A DNA stretch of 64,000 nt from an uncultured Pelagibacteraceae bacterium (GCA_902624195.1 CACNWV010000004.1:1-64000); one strand, 5' to 3'. Shown: positions 1 through 8,375, counted from the stretch's first letter. Made by a program: numbers and translations. The notes: generated from the sequence alone by a model not told the origin.

Positions 1-2361
1 TGTTTTACCATTAATTTGCACTGCAAATTTAACTTCTTCATACATATTTTTTTTAATAGTTGGCCAGTTATTAACAGATTCGCAATTATATAATTCTAAG
101 CATTCATGTGCCAAGTGTGGAGTGAATGGTATCATTGATTTCATAAAGTCCACTATACCTTCTTTAAGTACTGACGTACCAATTTTTGTATCTAAAGACT
201 CTTTGAAAAAATTGTAAAATTCGTAAAAATGAGCGATTGCAACATTAAATCTAAAATTATTTATTGCAACGTCAATTTTACTTAAGAAAATATTTACGTT
301 TGACTTAAATTTTTCTACTTCGGTCTCATCTTCACTTTTTACTTTTTTATTTAAAATTGAGATATTTAAATTCCAAATTTTTTGTAAAAATTTATTCGCT
401 GATGAAACACCCACGTCAGACCACTGGACATCCTTTTCTGGCGGACTGTCTGATAATATAAACCATCTAACCGCATCAGCGCCATATAGGCCAATCATCT
501 CTTCAGGATCAACTGTATTTTTTTTTGATTTTGACATTGACTCTGGAGGTCCAACAATTACTTTGCTTTTATCCGACTTTTTTATAAATTTATTGGAGTC
601 GATATTTTCAACCTCATTAGGATATAACCAATTACCATTCTGATCTTTAAAAGATTTATGACAAACCATACCCTGGGTAAATAAATTTTTAAACGGTTCG
701 TTCAAATTTATATTTTTGTTACAAAGATTGATGCCTTTTGTAAAAAATCTAGAGTAAAGCAAGTGTAATATAGCATGTTCTACACCACCAATATATTGAT
801 CTACAGGCATCCAATATTTTATCTGTTTTTCGTCTAAAGGAGTTTTAGTATTTTTGGGAGCGCAAAATCTCAAAAAATACCATGATGAGTCAACAAAGGT
901 ATCTAATGTATCTGTTTCTCTTATAGCTTTTTTTCCTGTAGATTTATGAATTGTATGTTTCCAACTTGGATGATTATCTAAAGGGTTACCCATAGATTTT
1001 ACGTCAACGTCTTCAGGCAAAGCTACAGGTAATTCATTTTTATCAACTGGGACTACAGATCCGTCTTCAAGATAAAGCATAGGTATGGGACAACCCCAGT
1101 ATCTTTGTCTTGAAATTCCCCAGTCTTTAAGACGATACAAAGTTTTTCTTTTACCAAGATTATTTTTTTCAATCTTATCTATTATCTTTTCTTTAGCTGA
1201 CTCGATATCTAAATCATTAAGAAATGAGGAGTTTATTAATTTTCCATCGCCAGTAAAAGCTTCTTCTAAATTTTTTTTTTGGTTTTTATTAGCCACTACT
1301 TGAATTATTTCCAACTTATATTTTTTTGCAAAATCAAAATCTCGTTGATCATGAGCTGGGCAACCAAATATCGCACCACTGCCGTAGTCCATTAATACAA
1401 AGTTTGCAAAATAAACGGGTAGCGTTTTATTTTCTATAAAAGGATGGTTAACTTTGATACTAGTTTTAAAACCCAACTTATCTGCATTAGCTAAAGCTTC
1501 TTCAGTAGTCCCACTTTTATTACACTCTTCTTTAAATTCAATAAAATCCTTGTCATTCTCAAACTTTTTACTCAATTTATGATCTACAGATAATGCAACA
1601 AAACTGGCCCCAAATAGGGTATCTGGTCGTGTCGTAAAAACATTTATTTGTGATTTTTCATTATTAATTTGAAAGTTGATTTCGCATCCATAAGATTTTC
1701 CTATCCAATTTTTTTGCATTAATTTAACTTTTTCAGGCCATCCCTCTAAAATTTCTAGGTCACTAAGAAGTTCATTTGAAAATTTTGTAATATTAAAGAA
1801 CCATTGAGATAATTTTTTTCTTTGAACTACAGCGTTAGATCTCCAACCTTTTCCATTTATTACTTGCTCATTTGCTAGTACAGTATTTTCCACCGGATCC
1901 CAATTAACATACGTTTCTTTTCTTGAAACCAAACCTTTATTATAAAAATCAATAAATAAGGATTGTTGGTGTTTGTAGTATTCCTTATCACATGTAGAAA
2001 TTTCTCTTTCCCAATCTATTGAAAGACCTAATTGTTTTAGTTGTTCTTTCATTACTGAAATATTTTTGTTAGTCCATTTTTTTGGATGCAGATTATTCTG
2101 CTTTGAAGCATTTTCGGCAGGCAATCCAAAAGAGTCCCATCCCATTGGATGAAGAACATTATATCCGTTTAAGTATTTATACCTAGCTATTACGTCACCA
2201 ATCGTATAATTTCGTACATGTCCCATATGTATTTTGCCTGATGGATAGGGAAACATTTCTAAACAATAATATTTTTTTTTAGAATCTTTATTTATTACTG
2301 AAATAGCAGATTTTTTCTGACGCCATTTTTTTTCAATCTTATGAAAATTGTATCTTTCCAT
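1..2361 (-). CDS. leuS: Leucine--tRNA ligase, C-terminus cut by window edge
   Basis: Charges tRNA-Leu with leucine in the cytosol (class Ia synthetase). Reading leftward from the ATG at 2361, the frame is open to base 1 and gives 787 residues. The usual length is about 830-870, so only the tRNA-binding tail is missing. Visible motifs are the HIGH-type HMGH at residues 45-48, the editing-domain threonine-rich segment TTRPDTLFG, the editing-site [11 protein letters not shown], and the KMSKS-type loop as SMSKSKKN near residue 608. The gene lies 14 bases downstream of the DUF3576 lipoprotein gene on the same strand, a pairing common in alphaproteobacteria, where lptE and holA often follow. Identity is secure; only completeness is unknown. 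Confidence 0.97.
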   Translation of the reverse strand, partial: MERYNFHKIEKKWRQKKSAISVINKDSKKKYYCLEMFPYPSGKIHMGHVRNYTIGDVIARYKYLNGYNVLHPMGWDSFGLPAENASKQNNLHPKKWTNKNISVMKEQLKQLGLSIDWEREISTCDKEYYKHQQSLFIDFYNKGLVSRKETYVNWDPVENTVLANEQVINGKGWRSNAVVQRKKLSQWFFNITKFSNELLSDLEILEGWPEKVKLMQKNWIGKSYGCEINFQINNEKSQINVFTTRPDTLFGASFVALSVDHKLSKKFENDKDFIEFKEECNKSGTTEEALANADKLGFKTSIKVNHPFIENKTLPVYFANFVLMDYGSGAIFGCPAHDQRDFDFAKKYKLEIIQVVANKNQKKNLEEAFTGDGKLINSSFLNDLDIESAKEKIIDKIEKNNLGKRKTLYRLKDWGISRQRYWGCPIPMLYLEDGSVVPVDKNELPVALPEDVDVKSMGNPLDNHPSWKHTIHKSTGKKAIRETDTLDTFVDSSWYFLRFCAPKNTKTPLDEKQIKYWMPVDQYIGGVEHAILHLLYSRFFTKGINLCNKNINLNEPFKNLFTQGMVCHKSFKDQNGNWLYPNEVENIDSNKFIKKSDKSKVIVGPPESMSKSKKNTVDPEEMIGLYGADAVRWFILSDSPPEKDVQWSDVGVSSANKFLQKIWNLNISILNKKVKSEDETEVEKFKSNVNIFLSKIDVAINNFRFNVAIAHFYEFYNFFKESLDTKIGTSVLKEGIVDFMKSMIPFTPHLAHECLELYNCESVNNWPTIKKNMYEEVKFAVQINGKT

Positions 2362-2375
2362 TTGTAATCAAAAAT

Positions 2376-2936
2376 TTATTTTTTAGATTTTTTAGACTCA
2401 AGTTCTAATGTTGCAGCTTTTGCTAGTATTGATCTCTGTAACTCGAATTTTATGTTAGAGTCAATTTCATTAATAGAACAAACTTCATTTGTTTTACATT
2501 TTTTATTGTGGACAATTACTTTAATACTATTTGATTGTATTTCAGTTGATAAAAATCTCACAGTTATTTTGATAGAATCATTTGCATTGTTAGAGTCGTT
2601 GTACCAGTCAGTAATGATAATTCCGCCTGAGTAATCTACTGTTGTTAATGGCATAAAATCAATTATTTCTAAAGAAGCTCTCCATAATGGATTTGAGGTG
2701 CTAAACTCGTAATTAGTTCCTTTCCTCCCACCAAAGGCACCCTTTAAACTTACTCCTCTACCTTCCTCAATATTTTTCCTTGCTCTTTGTTTGGCATCAA
2801 CGGGAATGCTTGGGTCAACTTTTTTTGGTTGAGCGAATTTTGGAACTGAGCAAGAGCTAGTTACCAAAAACAGAAAAATTAGGAAATAAGAGCTAAATAT
2901 CTTAACTTTTGAATAATTTTTAATAAAAAAGTTCAT
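2376..2936 (-). CDS. DUF3576 family outer-membrane-type lipoprotein
   Basis: A 186-residue lipoprotein. The N-terminus has a basic start, a hydrophobic stretch (about residues 13-26) and a lipobox ending LVTSSC with the lipidated cysteine at 29. The mature part contains a glycine-rich KGAFGGRKGTNYEF segment and a tryptophan-containing LWRASLEIIDFMPL segment typical of the DUF3576 family. This family is found mainly in alphaproteobacteria, usually just upstream of leuS, as here. Its biochemical role is unknown; an envelope function is inferred from the lipobox. It is transcribed away from the porin gene and probably together with leuS. Confidence 0.8.
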   Translation of the reverse strand: MNFFIKNYSKVKIFSSYFLIFLFLVTSSCSVPKFAQPKKVDPSIPVDAKQRARKNIEEGRGVSLKGAFGGRKGTNYEFSTSNPLWRASLEIIDFMPLTTVDYSGGIIITDWYNDSNNANDSIKITVRFLSTEIQSNSIKVIVHNKKCKTNEVCSINEIDSNIKFELQRSILAKAATLELESKKSKK

Positions 2937-3004
2937 GAATAAAAATTTATAGCTTAAAATACTGATTTTCTGTACCTTTTTAAGTGTTGCAAAAATACAA
3001 CTTT

Positions 3005-3037
3005 CCCCAAAAATAAAGAGATTTGGGGGACTTTTTT
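3005..3037 (+). promoter_or_regulatory. Inverted repeat with T-run upstream of porin promoter
   Basis: CCCCAAA at 3005-3011 pairs with TTTGGGG at 3022-3028 across a 10-base spacer, and six T follow at 3032-3037. It looks like a weak intrinsic terminator or a regulator-binding palindrome. It lies just before the porin -35/-10 region, in a gap whose left neighbour is transcribed the other way, so it does not terminate a known gene. Confidence 0.4.
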
Positions 3038-3061
3038 AACATTTGGCAAGAGGATTATAAT
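3033..3061 (+). promoter_or_regulatory. Porin promoter candidate
   Basis: A perfect TATAAT lies at 3056-3061. The -35 position, 17 bases upstream (3033-3038), is only a weak TTTTTA. Transcription would start near 3068, giving a leader of about 40 bases with an AAAGGA ribosome-binding site at 3096-3101, six bases before the ATG at 3108. This is one of the few strong start-site signals in the window, as expected for an abundant porin. Confidence 0.55.
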
Positions 3062-3107
3062 AAAAATTAATCATTATTTTTAATTAAATATAAACAAAGG
3101 AAAAATA

Positions 3108-4124
3108 ATGAAAATAACTAAAATATTAGTTGCTTTAGCTTTCTTGTTTTCAGTTTCAACTGCAAATGCAGGTGAACTATCAGTAACAGGTAGCATGGAA
3201 GTAACTTACCAATCAGAAGTTAATGAAACTACTGGTAACCCACTAGGTATGGACAGAGAATTAAAATTCTCAGGTTCAACTGAGTTGGATAACGGTATTA
3301 CAGTTTCAGTAATGCAAGATACTGATGACAACTTATCATACGGTAACTCTAAAATTACTTTTGGAGGAGTTGCAGGTTTAGTTGACATTTACGTAGGTTC
3401 AGATGGATCAGAACTAGATGCTATCGATGACATAACGCCAACGGCTTATGAAGAAGCAAACGGTTCAGGATCAGGTACTTACAAAGATGTAGGTGGATTA
3501 GCTGGTGAAATGGGAATTGGTCTTAAATTTGATGTACCATTCTTAGGAACAGTAAAAACACAATACATTCCAAAAGCTGACGGAACAAAAAATGCTGATA
3601 ATGCTGCATCTGCAGACACAGGCATGAAAGGTTCAGGTACAGAGATCGTAGTAGTAAACAATTTAGGTGATTTACCAGTAGTTGGTGGATACTTAGATGG
3701 TTTCAAATTAACAGCTGGATATGCTGAAGAAGAAATGGCAACAGTTGCTAATACATCAGACAGACATGAAGCTGTATTGGCTTTAACTGGTTCTTATGGA
3801 AACTTTAAGTTTGGTTACCAAAGAGAATTAGTTGATGAAGGTCAAACAGTTGCTTTAACTGACGCTGATTTCTACAAGATCGAGTCAATCGGTATTGCTT
3901 ACGCAATTAACGATGCTCTTTCAATTTCGTATAACTCAATGGAGCAAGAACAGCACAATATCGACGCTGACTCAAGCTACACACAAGATACGAAAGCGAT
4001 CAACGTAGGTTACACTGTTGGTGGAATGACAATTGGTTTCCAAGATGCATCAACTGACAATGCTAACATGGTTTTAAATGCTAAAGACGATACTAGAACA
4101 ATCGGTATCTCAGTAGCATTCTAA
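3108..4124 (+). CDS. Gram-negative outer-membrane porin
   Basis: A 338-residue outer-membrane beta-barrel porin for diffusion of small solutes. There is a clear signal peptide with cleavage expected after ANA at residue 21. The mature protein starts GELSVTGSMEVTYQS and alternates short amphipathic strands with glycine- and aspartate-rich loops. It ends in phenylalanine (GISVAF), the sorting signal for the Bam machinery. The length fits 16-stranded porins. It has its own promoter, a good ribosome-binding site and a strong terminator, so it is a single-gene unit. It resembles the major porin-type protein of SAR11 bacteria. The transported solute cannot be told from sequence. Confidence 0.88.
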   Translation: MKITKILVALAFLFSVSTANAGELSVTGSMEVTYQSEVNETTGNPLGMDRELKFSGSTELDNGITVSVMQDTDDNLSYGNSKITFGGVAGLVDIYVGSDGSELDAIDDITPTAYEEANGSGSGTYKDVGGLAGEMGIGLKFDVPFLGTVKTQYIPKADGTKNADNAASADTGMKGSGTEIVVVNNLGDLPVVGGYLDGFKLTAGYAEEEMATVANTSDRHEAVLALTGSYGNFKFGYQRELVDEGQTVALTDADFYKIESIGIAYAINDALSISYNSMEQEQHNIDADSSYTQDTKAINVGYTVGGMTIGFQDASTDNANMVLNAKDDTRTIGISVAF

Positions 4125-4144
4125 TTACGTTAGAACTCAAAAGA

Positions 4145-4717
4145 TTAGAAAAGCCGGCTAGAAATAGCCGGCTTTTTTTTTATTTCTGTCATAATAGCTA
4201 TACCTTCGCAAACTAAATTTTTTAAAGTATTTAGATTTGATTGTTTTATTCCTCCCAAAGCTATTAAATTTTTTGACATTTTTGAATAATTATTAAATCT
4301 AACAACTCCTAAAAAAGATTTGTTGCTATCATAATTAACCTTAAATAGTCTTGACATAAGAATTTGCTCACAACCTTGTTTTTTTTTTAAATGAATTTCT
4401 TCAGTACAATGGGCTGATCCAATTAAAGAGTAATTTAAATTTTTTAAGTAAAGATATCGATAACTTCTATTATGTGCTGAAATATAAAGTCCATCAGCCT
4501 TTAGATAAACTGCCAGTTTAAGATTATTTGCTACAAAAAACTTAAAACTTTTAAGACGACAATTTTTTCTAAATTTTTCAAGTTCATTGATATTCTCAAT
4601 TTTTTTATCAGTTCTTCTATAAATAATTATTAATTTATTGGTTTTTTTAATATTTTTTAATTTCAAATCTTTGATACTCTCAATAATTAAAAAATATTTC
4701 TTTTTAAAAGCAAACAT
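4145..4717 (-). CDS. TenI/ThiE-like (thiamine phosphate synthase superfamily) protein
   Basis: About 190 residues from the ATG at 4717. The frame is open further upstream to 4798, but that extension would read through the start of yggS and does not look like the family. The order of motifs follows the TIM-barrel TMP-synthase/TenI family: a GLYISAHN segment where GVHLGQ is expected, IGSAHC for the GxSxH motif, and ALGGI near the end. The usual catalytic GPIFPTxTK motif is not recognisable (FLGVVRFN stands there). True thiamine phosphate synthase activity is therefore doubtful, and a TenI-like relative is more likely. The last codons are encoded by the porin terminator. The start codon is one base away from that of yggS. 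Confidence 0.65.
   Translation of the reverse strand: MFAFKKKYFLIIESIKDLKLKNIKKTNKLIIIYRRTDKKIENINELEKFRKNCRLKSFKFFVANNLKLAVYLKADGLYISAHNRSYRYLYLKNLNYSLIGSAHCTEEIHLKKKQGCEQILMSRLFKVNYDSNKSFLGVVRFNNYSKMSKNLIALGGIKQSNLNTLKNLVCEGIAIMTEIKKKPAISSRLF
4151..4181 (+). terminator. Intrinsic terminator of the porin gene
   Basis: A perfect 10-base stem, AAGCCGGCTA at 4151-4160 with TAGCCGGCTT at 4165-4174, is closed by a GAAA tetraloop. The T-run continues from the stem end through 4181. It is the best terminator in the window. It sits inside the last codons of the convergent gene, which stops at 4145, so the same bases are also protein-coding on the other strand. Confidence 0.93.
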
Positions 4718-4718
4718 T

Positions 4719-5369
4719 ATGAACACGATAGTTGAAAGATTTAAAAAAGTACAATTAGAAATTACATCTTTAAGACCTGTTAAACCTGTAAATATCATAG
4801 CTGTAAGTAAGACCTTTGATTTAAATCATATAAAACCATTGATTGATTATGGTCATAATCACTTTGGTGAAAACAAAGTACAAGAGGCTAAAGCAAAATG
4901 GACAGATCAAAAAAAAAAAAACCAAAATTTAAGACTGCATATGATTGGCAAGTTGCAAACCAATAAGGCAAAAGACGCTGTTAAAATATTTGATTATATT
5001 CATTCCCTTGACAGCCAGAAACTAGCCGACGCTCTTTCAAAGTATCAAATAAGTTTTAACAAAAAATTGCAGTATTTTATTCAAGTTAATATTGGTAATG
5101 AAATTCAAAAGTCTGGTATTCCTGTAAATGAACTGGATCCTTTTTACAACTATTGTGTAAAAGAAATTAATTTGAAAGTTATAGGTTTGATGGTAATCCC
5201 TCCCATTGATCAAGATGTTAAAAAATATTTTAAATTATTAAATGAATTAAATAAATCTTTAGCCCTTGATAATATGAGCATGGGTATGTCTGCAGATTAC
5301 ATTGAGGCAATAAAACACGGATCAACATTTATAAGAGTAGGAAGTTCTATTTTTGGTCCTCGATCTTAA
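4719..5369 (+). CDS. yggS: YggS/PROSC-type pyridoxal phosphate homeostasis protein
   Basis: A 216-residue single-domain PLP-binding protein of the alanine-racemase fold that buffers free pyridoxal phosphate in the cytosol. The PLP lysine is K31 in IIAVSKTF. Further family motifs are HFGENKVQEA, LHMIGKLQTNKAK, GLMVIPP, SMGMSADYIEAI and the phosphate-binding end TFIRVGSSIFG. The start at 4719 is chosen because the family begins shortly before the first strand; the open frame reaches back to 4638 only inside the divergent gene. A run of 13 adenines at 4909-4921 lies in frame within the coding sequence. The 3' end overlaps the convergent L,D-transpeptidase gene by 23 bases. Confidence 0.92.
   Translation: MNTIVERFKKVQLEITSLRPVKPVNIIAVSKTFDLNHIKPLIDYGHNHFGENKVQEAKAKWTDQKKKNQNLRLHMIGKLQTNKAKDAVKIFDYIHSLDSQKLADALSKYQISFNKKLQYFIQVNIGNEIQKSGIPVNELDPFYNYCVKEINLKVIGLMVIPPIDQDVKKYFKLLNELNKSLALDNMSMGMSADYIEAIKHGSTFIRVGSSIFGPRS
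4909..4921 (+). repeat. Run of 13 adenines inside yggS
   Basis: Thirteen consecutive A encode part of DQKKKNQ in yggS. The frame is intact as given. Such a tract is prone to polymerase slippage and to sequencing error. Confidence 0.9.
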
Positions 5370-5847
5370 CTTTGGTATTTTTATTTATTTTCTTTAAAAT
5401 CTTTAAAAGGTGTATTTTCTTTAGTGCTATACATCCCTCAGTTTTTTTATAATTTTTTTTAGCTACATGTATAAATATTGCACTACCTTTATTTTTTATT
5501 ACTGGGCTCATATTATAATTTAAAATTAAAATAATATCGTAATTATTTTCTTTTCTGAAAAGTTTTTCAAAATTGTATGCATAGGGTAATTTAATAAGTT
5601 TATTGTAATCTTTAGATCTTGGATCATCACACCACCCCATATCCTTTTTGATAGCAATTTTTTTAATTTTGGTCTGAATTTTTTTTACTCTATCTTTCCT
5701 ATATAATATGTATCTTATTTTAAATATTCCTTTTGGTGTTATTAAGTCACCTTCCTTTTTCTTATAAGCAATTCCCCTTTTACCTATTGCGCATTTTGCT
5801 TTATAATTATTAAAAGTTAAGTATTTTTTATTAATTATTATATGCAT
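5347..5847 (-). CDS. YkuD-type L,D-transpeptidase domain protein
   Basis: A 166-residue protein with the YkuD/ErfK catalytic fold, whose members make 3-3 crosslinks in peptidoglycan or attach lipoproteins to it. The catalytic signature is visible: histidine 127 in AIFIHVAK, then TEGCIAL with the nucleophilic cysteine 139. Upstream are the family features TPKGIFKI and WCDDPRSKDYN. There is no obvious signal peptide or membrane segment, as in the short COG3786 branch, so how it reaches the periplasm is unclear. Its ATG is the complement half of an ATGCAT palindrome whose other half starts the divergent regulator gene. Confidence 0.85.
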   Translation of the reverse strand: MHIIINKKYLTFNNYKAKCAIGKRGIAYKKKEGDLITPKGIFKIRYILYRKDRVKKIQTKIKKIAIKKDMGWCDDPRSKDYNKLIKLPYAYNFEKLFRKENNYDIILILNYNMSPVIKNKGSAIFIHVAKKNYKKTEGCIALKKIHLLKILKKINKNTKVKIEDQK

Positions 5848-6447
5848 AAGCTAAATGTTTTAATTTTAGGCCCATCTTCATTTGTTTCAACTTTAAATGA
5901 ATTGAAATCTTTTTTAAAGTTTAATCCTTTATCGAATAATGTAAAAACAAATCCGAATGTTATTTTATTTCATACGGATGCTTTATTAAATAAAAATCAA
6001 AAAAAATATATTGAGAACAAGAATTTAATTAAAATATGTGTAGGAAAAAAGAAAGATCTCATAGATAATTTTGATCAAAATTTGGAATTACCAGCTACTT
6101 TAAAAGAAATTAACGCAATTGTTGAGAACACATCTGCTAAGAAAAAGTTTAATAAAAATTCTTCAATTAGAATTAAGAGTTATTTATTAAATAAGAATGA
6201 AAAAAAGTTATCTAAACTAGGCAAATTCATAATTTTAACAGAAAAAGAGATCCAGCTTCTTGAGCTGCTCCTCAATAATAAGACTCCAATTTCGAAAGAT
6301 AAAATTTTATCCTTTGTTTGGAATTATTCGTCAGATGCAGACACACACACAGTAGAAACACATATATATAGATTAAGAAAAAAAATTACCGATAAATTTA
6401 CAGACGAAAAATTTATAGTAAATAGTAAAGAGGGTTATCATTTGTGA
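5842..6447 (+). CDS. OmpR-type winged-helix regulator with degenerate receiver
   Basis: A 201-residue DNA-binding protein. The C-terminal half (about 125-201) is a clear OmpR/PhoB winged helix: LTEKEIQLLELL, then ISKDKILSFVWNY, then the recognition helix in THTVETHIYRLRKKI, ending SKEGYHL. The N-terminal half has the size of a receiver domain but lacks its active site. The acidic pair is replaced by ILGPSS, the phospho-acceptor strand reads VILFHTDAL, and the usual Lys-Pro is ELPAT. Phosphorylation is therefore doubtful, and no kinase gene is adjacent. Its target genes are unknown. The start codon shares an ATGCAT with the divergent transpeptidase gene, and its stop overlaps the GTG of the next small gene. 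Confidence 0.82.
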   Translation: MHKLNVLILGPSSFVSTLNELKSFLKFNPLSNNVKTNPNVILFHTDALLNKNQKKYIENKNLIKICVGKKKDLIDNFDQNLELPATLKEINAIVENTSAKKKFNKNSSIRIKSYLLNKNEKKLSKLGKFIILTEKEIQLLELLLNNKTPISKDKILSFVWNYSSDADTHTVETHIYRLRKKITDKFTDEKFIVNSKEGYHL

Positions 6448-6566
6448 AAAAAAGAAATAAAATTGCAAAAGATTTATTTACAACTAAGTACAGAAAAAGA
6501 GTTGTAAAACCAAAAAAAGGGAAAGGTAGTTTTAAAAGAAAAAAAACTAATTTAAGTTTTGTATAA
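6444..6566 (+). CDS. arfA: ArfA-like alternative ribosome-rescue factor (40 residues)
   Basis: A very small basic protein starting at GTG 6444, overlapping the regulator's TGA as GTGA. After the start it reads KKRNKIAKDLF, then YRKRVVKPKKGKGSFKRKK, then TNLSFV. The block with LF, RKRV and KKGKGS-aromatic-x-RK matches the core of ArfA (E. coli has LFRQRVEKNKKGKGSYMRK). ArfA recruits release factor 2 to ribosomes stalled on messages without a stop codon. The arginine/lysine-rich tail also fits ArfA, which lies in the mRNA channel. The gene's 3' end overlaps the convergent hydrolase gene by 20 bases. Identification is by eye from a short motif, but the match is specific. Confidence 0.72.
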   Translation: MKKRNKIAKDLFTTKYRKRVVKPKKGKGSFKRKKTNLSFV

Positions 6567-7449
6567 AAAAATCAATTGTTAAATTGACTGCCTCATCTAA
6601 TTTTTTTCTATTTTTTCCTATACCACTTTCTGACGTAAAACATTTTTTTCTTGCCTCTTTTCTAGATATTTTTTCCCCGCTATATAATTGAAATGATCCG
6701 TCTGGCATTTTAACTATTGGATCATACCGACATCCATTAACTGCAACACCTTTACCAATTTTACCTTTCGTACTAAAAAAGTGATTAGCTTTTGGAATAT
6801 TAACAAGTTTCACTTTGTTACCTGCTTGTAGTAATTCTTTTTCAAGAATTTTACATGGTTCAACGTAATAATGACTTTCTTCTCCTTTTATAATTAAAAC
6901 TGGGAAATCCAGTTTAATTGGTTTATGAAATAAATTACACCCTGGTTCAGCCGAAGCTATAGCTTTCCAAGCATTCGGATATTTATTATTGTAAGGAGTG
7001 CCAATGGTCTTAAGAACCTGTTGAGCACCATAACTAAAACCTGTGTAAAAAAATTTTTCTTTATCGAACCTTTCATCTTTAATTAAAATTTTTCTTAACT
7101 CATTCGCGTAATTTAAAGCATCTGGAAAACGTGCTTTTTCATGAGCTTTAATAGGTTTTTTATAAAACGCATCTAAGGCAGCTACGGCAAAACCTTGCTT
7201 AGTTCCTTCTTTTATTATCCTTTTTGAATACTCATCAGTTGCACCGTCTTGAATTTTTTTACCATCTCTAGTACTCCCATGTTGGGTTATAATTACAGGT
7301 AATTTTCCTGAGTATTTCTTGGGAAAAGAAATTTCTACTATAACTTCCGAGTGATTTGGAAACTTTCTATCTTCGCTATTAAACTTTAGATATTCTGAAG
7401 CTGTAGCATTTAGAAAAATTAGATAAAAAATTGTTAGGTATTTAATCAA
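6547..7449 (-). CDS. Secreted alpha/beta hydrolase, dienelactone-hydrolase-like
   Basis: A 300-residue serine hydrolase of unknown substrate. A short signal peptide (about residues 1-18) suggests export to the periplasm. The nucleophile elbow is GFSYGA with serine 139. The oxyanion region is ITQHGSTRDG, and the likely catalytic histidine is H223 in KANHFF. The fold order (oxyanion loop, elbow, then VLIIKGEESHYY acid strand, then histidine) fits dienelactone-hydrolase or acetyl-xylan-esterase-like enzymes. Four cysteines are spread through the protein. The first four bases overlap the end of the kinase gene upstream, so the two are probably co-transcribed. Confidence 0.72.
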   Translation of the reverse strand: MIKYLTIFYLIFLNATASEYLKFNSEDRKFPNHSEVIVEISFPKKYSGKLPVIITQHGSTRDGKKIQDGATDEYSKRIIKEGTKQGFAVAALDAFYKKPIKAHEKARFPDALNYANELRKILIKDERFDKEKFFYTGFSYGAQQVLKTIGTPYNNKYPNAWKAIASAEPGCNLFHKPIKLDFPVLIIKGEESHYYVEPCKILEKELLQAGNKVKLVNIPKANHFFSTKGKIGKGVAVNGCRYDPIVKMPDGSFQLYSGEKISRKEARKKCFTSESGIGKNRKKLDEAVNLTIDFFIQNLN

Positions 7450-8375
7450 TTTAGTCTAGCTCCAATTATTTGAATTACTTTAGAAGACATGTCTGTTCCA
7501 ATTTCCAAACTTTCTTTGGCAGTTTTATTATTAACAAAACCATGTAGGAAGCCGCTAGCGAATAGATCTCCTGCACCTGTTAAATCTTTAATTTGGAGTT
7601 CTTTTTTTGCAGAACATTCTACAACTTCATTATTACTTATTGCCACTGCTCCTTTATCTCCACGAGTAACAACAATTAACTTATTTACTTCTTTAGCAAA
7701 ATTGATCACATCATCAAATTTGTTAACATCAATTAATGACATGATTTCTTGCTCGTTTGCAAATGTGATATCTAATTTATTTTTTACTAATTCTAAAAAG
7801 TGAGGCTTATGTCTTTCAACACAAAATAAATCTGATAATGACATAGCAACTTTGTGACAATTATTTATTGCCTTCTCAAAAGCCTTTTTTGGCTCACCTT
7901 CATCCCAAAGATAACCTTCTAAAAACAAGATTTCGCTATTCTTAACTGCATTCAGATCTATGTCATTTTCATTAATTTTCCCTGCTGTACCTAGAAAAGT
8001 TATCATAGTTCTCTCAGAGTCAGGTGTAATTAATATTAAACAAGTCCCAGTTGGAATTAACTCTTTTTTTTTGGAGTAGAAAAACTGGACATTTTCTTTT
8101 TTTAAACCCACTTCATACTTATTACCCAAATCATCACTGTTGATTTTGCCTATAAATCCGACTTTATTCCCAAGTTGTGAGAGCCCTACTATTGAGTTAG
8201 CTACAGATCCACCTGATACAGTTTCTTCTATTTTAAGATTAGATAATAATCTTTTAAGTTCTGCTTCATCCACTAGCTTCATTGTACTTTTTGTTAAATT
8301 ATTTTGAGAGATAAATTTGTCTTCAACTTTACAAATTACATCAACGATAGCGTTTCCGATTCCTAAGACTTTCAT
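7446..8375 (-). CDS. PfkB/ribokinase-family kinase, adenosine-kinase-like
   Basis: A 309-residue carbohydrate/nucleoside kinase. The N-terminal GIGNAIVDVICKV and the glycine-rich ETVSGGSVANSIVGLSQLG substrate-lid segment are typical of adenosine kinases in the PfkB family. The anion hole and catalytic base are in DLTGAGDLFASGF, with GAGD at 267-270. It phosphorylates a sugar or nucleoside with ATP in the cytosol; adenosine is a reasonable guess, and a sugar such as ribose or fructose cannot be excluded. It immediately follows nth on the same strand and overlaps the hydrolase gene by four bases, making one tight operon. Confidence 0.85.
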   Translation of the reverse strand: MKVLGIGNAIVDVICKVEDKFISQNNLTKSTMKLVDEAELKRLLSNLKIEETVSGGSVANSIVGLSQLGNKVGFIGKINSDDLGNKYEVGLKKENVQFFYSKKKELIPTGTCLILITPDSERTMITFLGTAGKINENDIDLNAVKNSEILFLEGYLWDEGEPKKAFEKAINNCHKVAMSLSDLFCVERHKPHFLELVKNKLDITFANEQEIMSLIDVNKFDDVINFAKEVNKLIVVTRGDKGAVAISNNEVVECSAKKELQIKDLTGAGDLFASGFLHGFVNNKTAKESLEIGTDMSSKVIQIIGARLN

